From: Limiplasma sp036652695
GTDB lineage: Bacteria; Bacillota; Clostridia; Christensenellales; Aristaeellaceae
Reading direction: 5' to 3'
Assembly (NCBI GenBank): GCA_036652695.1
Contig: JAVVVJ010000085.1
Location: forward strand, 1 to 9,321
Length of the DNA stretch: 9,321 bases
Below the pieces are notes generated by a model that was not told where the DNA came from, did no database searches, and worked only from the letters and a program-made list of their open reading frames with translations. The stretch's first letter is position 1; the number at the start of each line of letters is the position of its first letter. Below, piece after piece: positions 1-6,170 of this stretch. The position numbers and the translations under genes are program-made.

Positions 1-1530
1 ACAAGGCTGGATGTGGAAAAGCGCTGGGAGGAATACGGCAGCGCGGCCTTCACGCACCCGCAGATCACGGCACAGCTGCTGCGCAAGCTCGCAAGCGAGC
101 CAGATACCAGCTATGCGGAGGTTCTTGGGCAGAGCGTCACGCTTGGGGAAAGCAACCAGTGGCGCGCGAGCTTTGAAAACCTGCCCGCGAGCACGCCCGC
201 CGGGGAGGCGTATGCCTACACCGCGCGTGAAACCGTAGTGCCGGATGGCTACGCCGCTGCGTATACGCAAACGGGCACGCAGATTACCATCACCAACACA
301 ACCAAGACCGTGGACGGCAGGTTCAGCAAGCAGACCCTCACTGGCAGCGCGGAGCTGCCCGGCGCGGAGCTGCAAATTGTGGATGCCGCGAAGCATGTCA
401 TTGCCAGCTGGACGAGTGCGGCAACGCCTTATCTGCTGCCCACCAAGCTGCTCACGATTGGGGAAACCTACACGCTGGAGGAAATCAAAGCGCCGGATGG
501 CTACAGCTTGGCGCAGAGCATTTCCTTTACCGTGACCCGCAAGGGCGATCAGGTGATCTTCACCGTAAACGGCGCGGAGACAGCAGACCGTGAAGTGATG
601 ATGAAGGATGCGCAGACGAAAGTGACCGTGCGTAAGCTGGATCGCATAGGCGGCAACGGCGTTTCAGGCGCTGAGCTTCGCCTTGCCGATCTCACCGATC
701 CAACCGCCGCGCCCGTCTCTTGGACGACGGATGGGCAGGATCAGCTCTTTGTTGGCAAGCTGATCGCGGGGCACAGCTATCAACTGAGCGAGGTGCAAAC
801 CCCTGCGGGATACATTCCCGCCGCGCCGATTACCTTCACAGTGGATGAAAAGGGTGAAACCGGCTATGCGGGCAACCTCATTCCCATGATTGATATTCCC
901 ATGCGCGCGGAGGTGCTCAAGCAGGACGAGGCCAATCGACCGCTGAGCGGCGCGAAGCTCGCGCTCTACGAGGGCAATTATCCCACCGGCGCGGATATGA
1001 GCGCGCTTACGCCCCTTGAACAGTGGGATAGCAACGCAAGCGCCCACGTCATTGCGGCATTGCTCACCTATGGCAAAACGTACACCGTTCACGAGCTTGT
1101 TCCACCGGCTGGCTATGCCTGCGCCCCCAACCTCGTGTTCACGGTGGACGCGGCGACGCTCGACACCATCACTGCGGACGGCGCTTCGGGGATCAAGACC
1201 TTGTCCTACACAATGGTGGACGCGCCCATCACGGCGGAAATCGCAAAGCTGGATGCGGCTACCTCCCTTGCGCTGGCAGGCGTAACGCTGGAGCTGCGCT
1301 GCGCACAGGACGCAAGCTACCTCGTCACTTGGACGACCAGCGATAGCCTTACCGTGCAAACGGTACAGGGGCTGATCGTCGGCAACACCTATACCCTTAC
1401 GGAAACCGGCGTGCCCTATGGATATCGTCAAGCGTTGCCGATTACCTTCACCGTACAGCGGGATGGCACGCTTCGCAGCGCCGATGGGCACTTGATTGCC
1501 AACAACCGGGTGGAGATGCTCAACAGCCAA
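1..1530 (+). repeat. Module block A: Cna_B + four SpaA-like modules
   Basis: Protein-level repeats inside the surface protein. The first module (about nt 1-306) is Cna_B-like, with KRW at residues 7-9, YTARE-xxxPDGY and a closing ITITN. The next (about 310-600) opens with FSK and an ELPGAEL strand. Three more SpaA-like modules follow, starting near 610, 904 and 1231. DNA identity between modules is low by eye, so these are old duplications held by selection on the fold rather than recent tandem copies. Boundaries are approximate. Confidence 0.75.
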
Positions 1531-4014
1531 ACAAATCGCACCTTCTTCACCGTATACAAGGTTTGGGATGATCGCAATGTGCCCGAGCTTACGCATGACC
1601 CCATCACCGTGCGCCTTACCTGCAAGCTGGAGAGCGACACGGCAGGCGCGTATACCGATTGCCTCGATGCGAACGGTCAGCCCATGGAGGCGCAGCTCAA
1701 CAATAGCAATGGCTGGCAGCATGTGTTTAGCGACCTGCCCCTCACGGATAAGGATGGCGGCGTTTACGCCTATTCCGCCTATGAGGTGAGCGTCCCCGCT
1801 GGCTACACAAAGCTTGAGGAGCGCGCGAAGGACGGTCAGAGCCTGACCATTACCAACCGCTACAACTACATTCTTGGAACCTTCTCCAAGCGCGATATCA
1901 CGGGCACCGAGGAGCTGGCGGGCGCGCAAATGGAGATGTACGATCACCGCAACAACGTGCGTGTGATGTTCGTCAGCGGCACGCAGCCCACGCTGCTCAG
2001 CAGCCTGCTGCTCACCGTCGGCGGCACGTATACGCTAACGGAGCATGTTGCGCCTGAGGGCTATGCCCTCAACACACAAGCGATTGACTTCCGCGTGGAG
2101 GAAAACCCGGATGGCTCGTTCAAGTTTGTGATCACGGGCGGCGCGGAGCAGGGTCTTGTGGAAAATGGAACCACCGCCGTGATGCTGGATCAGCCGCTTG
2201 ATGTGACCGTGCTCAAGAAGGATGCGGCGGGCAACCCGCTGGCTGGCGCTACCCTCGCCCTGTACGAAGGCGCGGACGCGGCGGGTCAGCTCATCGCCAC
2301 ATGGCTCAGCACCGACAAGCCCATGCCCATCCGCACACTGGCAACGCAGAGCGGCTATCTCTTCAAACGCGGCGCAACCTACACCCTGCGCGAAATCGCC
2401 GTGCCGGACGGGTACGCCCCCGCCGCCGATGTGACCTTCACCTTTGCCGCCGAAACCGAGGTAAGCGTGCAGCCCGTGGAAATGACGGATCGCGACCTTT
2501 CGATTTTGATTCGCAAGGTGGATGAAAATGGGAAACCCGTTGCTGGCGCACAGCTCGCGCTGTACCTTGCGCCCATAAGCGCCGCAAGCCAGCCCATCGA
2601 AGAGTGGATTACCGCCGACAGCGCGCATGCCCTTGCGGCGAAGCTCGCCTACGGGCAAACCTACGTGCTTCGCGAGCGCAACGTCCCGGGCGGCTATGTG
2701 CATGCCGACGACATCACCTTTACCCTCAATGAGGAATTCCTAGCCTCTAGCGGGCAGCAGACCGGCGAGGCGATTACCGTTGGGCTTTCCATGACCGATG
2801 AACACACCCGTGTGCGCATACTCAAGGTGGATGAGCAGACCGGCCTGCCCCTCGCGGGCGCGACCCTTGCGCTGTACGAAGGCACAAGCGCTGCCGGAAC
2901 GCTACTTGATACATGGGTAACCACAACGGATGCGCGGGAGATTACCGGCGTGCTCAAGGTGGGGCATACCTACTTCCTTACGGAAACCCAAGCGCCCAGC
3001 GGCTATAGCGTAAGCGTTTCCTACATCTTTACGCTCAAGCAGGCGGACGCGGTATCCACGCCGCTCACCATTACCATGCGGGACGCAAACATCTACCGCT
3101 TCCGCAAGGTGGATAACGATGATGGCGGCATCCTTGCGGGTGCAAGGCTCGCCATCCTAGAAGGCAATAAGACCATCGCCACATGGACGACCACCGGCGA
3201 TGATTACGAGCTGATTGGCACGTTGCAGGTGGGGCATCATTATACGCTGCGCGAGTTAAGCCCGCCTGCGGGTTATCAGCTGGCGGCGGATGTTCACTTT
3301 TCAGTAAACGCGGATGGCAAGCTGGTTTATGGCACCAACGCAAATGGCACAAAAGCGGTTGGCTTCATCGAAATCCGGGATGTGCCAGAGGTTCCGGTTC
3401 CGCCTCCGGTGCCGCCCACCACCACGTTGGATGTCCAAAAGGAGTGGCGGGATCAGGATGACGTGCTTGGCAAACGCCCCACGGAGCTGAAGCTGCACCT
3501 GTTCCGCAAGCTTACCAACGAGGCAAATTATCCGACCGCGCCGTACATGACTGTTACAATGCGCCCGGCGCAGGATAAAGCGAATACTTGGCGCTTTACA
3601 TTCAATGACCTTGAGCGGTATAATGATCAAGGCGTGTACTATCAGTATATGGTGCGTGAGGAAGAGGTCGCGGGGTATGAGGTGCGCTACGCAAACAACG
3701 GTCGTAGCATCATCAATGCCATCCCGGAGGAGGATATCCCGCCCACGCCTACGCCCACCTTACCCGTCATCACCCCCACCCCCGCGCCCACGGCACCCGC
3801 GCCAGCAGGCGTGAAGTTCCTGAATGGCGAGTGGGTCTATATTGATGAAAACGGCGTGCCTTTGGGGCTTGTGCCGCAAACGGGTGATGATACCAGCTGG
3901 TTGCTGTGGGGACTCGCCATTGCGCTACCGCTTCTGTTGGCTTCCATTGCGGCAATCGAGCTGCGCCGGCGTAAGAAGAAGGCGGCGCTCGAGAGCCATC
4001 ATACCAACGGCTGA
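1..4014 (+). CDS. Large cell-wall-anchored surface protein with Cna_B and SpaA-type repeat modules (5' partial)
   Basis: The reading frame is open from base 1, so signal peptide and true start lie outside the window; 1337 residues are visible. Three Cna_B-like modules have Lys at residues 7, 520 and 1147 (xxKxW signature). Between them lie nine SpaA/prealbumin-like modules, each with an N-terminal Lys strand, a G(A/V)xLxL-type strand, a Y-x-L/V-x-E-x3-P-x-GY strand and a terminal Asp or Asn. In these families the Lys, Glu and Asn/Asp form an intramolecular isopeptide bond. The C-terminus has a Pro/Thr linker (about nt 3739-3810), VPQTG at residues 1291-1295, a hydrophobic segment (about 1300-1321) and RRRKKK (1322-1327), the classic sorting signal. 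Role: a long, rigid, protease-resistant stalk or adhesin, covalently attached outside the cell; the ligand is unknown. The sortase gene follows directly. It could also be a pilin-like subunit, but I recognised no pilin motif. The family call is firm; the adhesive role is inferred. Confidence 0.93.
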   Translation, partial: TRLDVEKRWEEYGSAAFTHPQITAQLLRKLASEPDTSYAEVLGQSVTLGESNQWRASFENLPASTPAGEAYAYTARETVVPDGYAAAYTQTGTQITITNTTKTVDGRFSKQTLTGSAELPGAELQIVDAAKHVIASWTSAATPYLLPTKLLTIGETYTLEEIKAPDGYSLAQSISFTVTRKGDQVIFTVNGAETADREVMMKDAQTKVTVRKLDRIGGNGVSGAELRLADLTDPTAAPVSWTTDGQDQLFVGKLIAGHSYQLSEVQTPAGYIPAAPITFTVDEKGETGYAGNLIPMIDIPMRAEVLKQDEANRPLSGAKLALYEGNYPTGADMSALTPLEQWDSNASAHVIAALLTYGKTYTVHELVPPAGYACAPNLVFTVDAATLDTITADGASGIKTLSYTMVDAPITAEIAKLDAATSLALAGVTLELRCAQDASYLVTWTTSDSLTVQTVQGLIVGNTYTLTETGVPYGYRQALPITFTVQRDGTLRSADGHLIANNRVEMLNSQTNRTFFTVYKVWDDRNVPELTHDPITVRLTCKLESDTAGAYTDCLDANGQPMEAQLNNSNGWQHVFSDLPLTDKDGGVYAYSAYEVSVPAGYTKLEERAKDGQSLTITNRYNYILGTFSKRDITGTEELAGAQMEMYDHRNNVRVMFVSGTQPTLLSSLLLTVGGTYTLTEHVAPEGYALNTQAIDFRVEENPDGSFKFVITGGAEQGLVENGTTAVMLDQPLDVTVLKKDAAGNPLAGATLALYEGADAAGQLIATWLSTDKPMPIRTLATQSGYLFKRGATYTLREIAVPDGYAPAADVTFTFAAETEVSVQPVEMTDRDLSILIRKVDENGKPVAGAQLALYLAPISAASQPIEEWITADSAHALAAKLAYGQTYVLRERNVPGGYVHADDITFTLNEEFLASSGQQTGEAITVGLSMTDEHTRVRILKVDEQTGLPLAGATLALYEGTSAAGTLLDTWVTTTDAREITGVLKVGHTYFLTETQAPSGYSVSVSYIFTLKQADAVSTPLTITMRDANIYRFRKVDNDDGGILAGARLAILEGNKTIATWTTTGDDYELIGTLQVGHHYTLRELSPPAGYQLAADVHFSVNADGKLVYGTNANGTKAVGFIEIRDVPEVPVPPPVPPTTTLDVQKEWRDQDDVLGKRPTELKLHLFRKLTNEANYPTAPYMTVTMRPAQDKANTWRFTFNDLERYNDQGVYYQYMVREEEVAGYEVRYANNGRSIINAIPEEDIPPTPTPTLPVITPTPAPTAPAPAGVKFLNGEWVYIDENGVPLGLVPQTGDDTSWLLWGLAIALPLLLASIAAIELRRRKKKAALESHHTNG
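1534..3390 (+). repeat. Module block B: Cna_B + five SpaA-like modules
   Basis: This block repeats the order of block A. A Cna_B-like module (about nt 1534-1870, KVW at residue 520) is followed by an FSK-type SpaA module (Lys 630), then four SpaA-like modules starting near 2196, 2496, 2806 and 3091. The FSK lysines of the two blocks (110 and 630) are 520 residues apart. Block B has one more SpaA module than block A, and a final Cna_B module (about 3418-3730) stands alone before the Pro/Thr linker. Boundaries are approximate. Confidence 0.75.
3871..3999 (+). other. C-terminal sorting signal (VPQTG, membrane segment, basic tail)
   Basis: It encodes VPQTGDD, then about 22 hydrophobic residues beginning WLLWG, then RRRKKK and a short hydrophilic tail. 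The order motif, hydrophobic stretch, positive charge is that of sortase substrates, in which cleavage occurs between Thr and Gly. Val replaces the usual first Leu. The segment just before, containing WVYIDENGVPLG, is a spacer of a kind common before sorting signals in Clostridia-type surface proteins. Confidence 0.92.
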
Positions 4015-4026
4015 GGATAACTCACA

Positions 4027-4060
4027 GGGCTGTTGCAGTTGATGCAACAGCCCCTTTTTT
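4027..4060 (+). terminator. Intrinsic terminator after the surface-protein gene
   Basis: There is a perfect 11-bp inverted repeat, GGGCTGTTGCA at 4027-4037 and TGCAACAGCCC at 4043-4053, with a five-base loop. One C and six T residues (4055-4060) follow. It starts 12 bases after the surface-protein stop codon. The T-tract ends only 22 bases before the sortase start, so sortase mRNA must come from read-through or from a promoter inside the preceding coding sequence. Confidence 0.93.
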
Positions 4061-4067
4061 GAATTTT

Positions 4068-4074
4068 GGGAGGG
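4068..4074 (+). promoter_or_regulatory. Ribosome binding site GGGAGGG that sets the sortase start at TTG 4083
   Basis: GGGAGGG lies eight bases upstream of the in-frame TTG at 4083. The only longer option, TTG at 4059, lies inside the terminator T-tract, has no Shine-Dalgarno site, and would place this purine run inside the coding sequence. The TTG at 4083 is therefore preferred. Confidence 0.8.
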
Positions 4075-4082
4075 TACGTGTT

Positions 4083-6140
4083 TTGAGCGGAAAGAACAGG
4101 CCAGCGGGAACCAAAATGCTCTATGCCGCCATCGTCTTGTGTCTGATGGTCAGCGCCGCTGCGGTATATGGGCTGATGAACAAGGTGGGCACATACCAGC
4201 AGAGCGAGGAGGTATATCAGAACGTACAGCAAGCGGCGCTTCACAGCGCGGCAGAGGGTACGCTCACGCCGGAGGCTACCTCCGCGCAGACCGTGCAACC
4301 CCAGGAGCTGGAGGGTGAGAGCGGGGAGGACGAGGAATTTCTGTGGATGCTTGCCAACCAAAGCGAGGAATGGGTTACGCCACAGGCGGCGCTGGTGGGC
4401 GTGCGCGCATCGGCAAGCGCCAACGGCGCTACGCGGTTCACGCCTGTGGAGGCTGCCGCTACCCCTTGGGCTGGCGAGCGGTTGCGCACGACTGCGCAAG
4501 CGCCGCAGACGCCCGCCCCAACGGCGCAAGCAACCGTGCCTGCCGCCAGCCCCGAGGCGCTTGCCCCGTCCCTGCTGGTTGCGCCTACCGCCTCGCTCCT
4601 GCCTACGGACGCGCCATCTCCTACGCCGTCTCCTACGCCATCTCCTACGCCTTCCCCTACGCCTTCCCCTACGGCTACGCCCGTACCAACCGATGTTCCA
4701 AGAACGGTGTACCTGCCAAGGGACGGCATCAGCATGGAGCGCGCAATCACCGTGTCTGAGGCGCATTATACTGTGGATTTTGATTACCTAAGCCGCGTAA
4801 ACGAGGAGGTGGTAGGCTGGCTGTTTCAGGCAGATACCGCCATCAATTACCCCATTTTGCGCGGAAAAAATAACAGCTACTACCTCAACCACCTGATTGA
4901 CGGCTCCATTAACGAGCTGGGCTCCGTGTTTATGGATAGCGGCAATTCCCCTGCCTTTATTGACGAGGGGAGCTATGTGTACGGGCATAACGCCAAAAAT
5001 GGCGGCATGTTCGCCTCCCTATCCGAATATCAGGCGCAGGCGTATTACGACGCGCATCCGCAGCTTTTGCTGCTGACGCCGTTTGCGGATTATCAAGTGG
5101 ATGTGTTCGCGGGTATTCAAACCACCGTGGATGATGAAAGCTCTTGGCGCATCAAGGATTTTGCCTCCGCGCCCCCGTTTGACGCGTTTGTGGAGGGTCT
5201 GCGCGAGCAATCGATGTTTGTGGCAAAGCCGGAGGCTACGCCAGAGTGGGGGGACAAGCTGCTTGTGCTGGTTACCTGCACCAATATTCAGCACGGTCAG
5301 CGATTTGTGATTTTTGGCAGAATGCGCCCGCTCACCTACCAAAATAACGATACGATTGCCGCCACAAAGATGGAGCTGGATAGCCTGCCCACGGGCAACG
5401 GCTATACCACCATCAAGGATGTGGGCACATTCATGGTCTATGCCCAGAACGATCCGCTCTGGGAGCGCATGACGTATGAAAGCCGAGGCTCTGGCAAGAA
5501 GCGCAAATTTGGCGAGGGCGGCTGCGGCCCAACCGCCGCGGCGATGGCCATTGTCAATTTGGTGGATGTGAGCAAGCTGCCAACGCTGATTGGATATTCC
5601 AACATGGATATCGGGTATACCTTCTGCACCTGCTCGGTGAACCGGTTCTACTGCAACCGCAAGCATGCGCAGTACCAGCTGCGCACGCCGGAGGAGTTTT
5701 TGCGCTATATGCCCTTGGCGGTCGCCAACTTCGCCACGGGCAACAACATTTGGAACCTCAAATCCCGCAGTGCTACGCCGGGCACCAACATGCGTTTTTT
5801 GGAAAAGCTGTGCAACCTGTACCGCCTGCGTGTAACCGGCACGCGCAAGGTGGAGGAGGCGCTTGCCATGCTCAAGGAGGACCCTGAGAACCGCGTGATC
5901 CTCAGCTGTAGCACCTTGGGCGGTCCGTTCACCCGCACCGGGCACTATGTGGTGATTGTCGCTGTGGACGACCAGTACATTTATCTTTTGGACCCTCTGC
6001 GCCGAAGCGATTACAGCGATTTGGATCGCCTGAACATCGTGGAGCCGCTTGCGCCGGGCGTTGTGCGCATCAAGCTGGAAAACGCCACGAAATGCAATAT
6101 GTCGCCCCTGTACGTGATTGAAAATACCGAGCCACAGTAA
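4083..6140 (+). CDS. Membrane-anchored class B sortase fused to a C39-like cysteine peptidase domain
   Basis: 685 residues from TTG 4083. A basic N-terminus is followed by one TM segment (about 12-31) and a low-complexity Ala/Pro/Thr/Glu region ending in five PSPT repeats (178-197). A sortase domain spans about 229-415. It shows the class B pattern NEEVVGWLFQADTAINYPIL followed by an NSYYLNH strand, catalytic His302 (YGHN), Cys399 (LVTCTN) and Arg407 (QRFVIF). A second domain (about 447-680) looks like Peptidase_C39_2: it opens with YAQNDPLW, has Cys481 in GEGGCGPTAAAM, His621 in TGHYVVIV and Asp637 in LLDPL, the expected Cys-His-Asp order. Sortases cleave a sorting signal at Thr and transfer the protein to a wall amine; the upstream VPQTG protein is the likely substrate. 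The C39-like domain could be a protease, amidase or transferase, and its substrate is unknown. Lone class B sortases are usually far shorter (about 200-300 residues). The domains are well supported; their cooperation is inferred. Confidence 0.92.
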   Translation: MSGKNRPAGTKMLYAAIVLCLMVSAAAVYGLMNKVGTYQQSEEVYQNVQQAALHSAAEGTLTPEATSAQTVQPQELEGESGEDEEFLWMLANQSEEWVTPQAALVGVRASASANGATRFTPVEAAATPWAGERLRTTAQAPQTPAPTAQATVPAASPEALAPSLLVAPTASLLPTDAPSPTPSPTPSPTPSPTPSPTATPVPTDVPRTVYLPRDGISMERAITVSEAHYTVDFDYLSRVNEEVVGWLFQADTAINYPILRGKNNSYYLNHLIDGSINELGSVFMDSGNSPAFIDEGSYVYGHNAKNGGMFASLSEYQAQAYYDAHPQLLLLTPFADYQVDVFAGIQTTVDDESSWRIKDFASAPPFDAFVEGLREQSMFVAKPEATPEWGDKLLVLVTCTNIQHGQRFVIFGRMRPLTYQNNDTIAATKMELDSLPTGNGYTTIKDVGTFMVYAQNDPLWERMTYESRGSGKKRKFGEGGCGPTAAAMAIVNLVDVSKLPTLIGYSNMDIGYTFCTCSVNRFYCNRKHAQYQLRTPEEFLRYMPLAVANFATGNNIWNLKSRSATPGTNMRFLEKLCNLYRLRVTGTRKVEEALAMLKEDPENRVILSCSTLGGPFTRTGHYVVIVAVDDQYIYLLDPLRRSDYSDLDRLNIVEPLAPGVVRIKLENATKCNMSPLYVIENTEPQ
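4614..4673 (+). repeat. Five 12-bp tandem repeats encoding PSPT in the sortase spacer
   Basis: There are five consecutive in-frame 12-base units of the form CC(A/G/T)TC(T/C)CCTACG, each encoding Pro-Ser-Pro-Thr (residues 178-197). The last two units are identical, and the first and third are identical. Because the unit is a multiple of three, gain or loss of copies would change linker length without a frameshift. This is the most repetitive DNA in the window. Confidence 0.92.
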
Positions 6141-6156
6141 GCACACACAGATATAC

Positions 6157-6163
6157 AAAGGAG
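6157..6163 (+). promoter_or_regulatory. Ribosome binding site AAAGGAG for the ATPase
   Basis: A near-perfect Shine-Dalgarno site lies seven bases before ATG 6171. It argues against the upstream in-frame TTG at 6165, which would sit only one base after the site. Confidence 0.85.
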
Positions 6164-6170
6164 ATTGTTT

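Noticed and set aside
664..1947. Long minus-strand open frame (427 codons) opposite the surface-protein gene
   Set aside because: It lies wholly antisense to clear Cna_B/SpaA modules in a GC-rich gene where stop codons are rare, shows no recognisable domain, and its length is explained by codon bias of the true strand.
4059..4082. Longer sortase start at TTG 4059
   Set aside because: The codon lies in the terminator T-tract without a Shine-Dalgarno site; TTG 4083 has GGGAGGG at good spacing.
3999..4766. Minus-strand frame rich in Arg/Gly opposite the sortase N-terminus
   Set aside because: The Arg-rich, low-complexity product is the shadow of the Ala/Pro/Thr-coding spacer, and the frame runs through the terminator.
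6118..6157. Possible promoter (TTGAAA and TATACA) before the ATPase
   Set aside because: The spacing is about 28 bases, far from the usual 17, and the start point would fall on or after the ribosome site.
5019..6158. 379-codon minus-strand frame opposite the sortase-C39 gene
   Set aside because: It is antisense to two well-supported catalytic domains, has no domain of its own, and I saw no convincing ribosome site.
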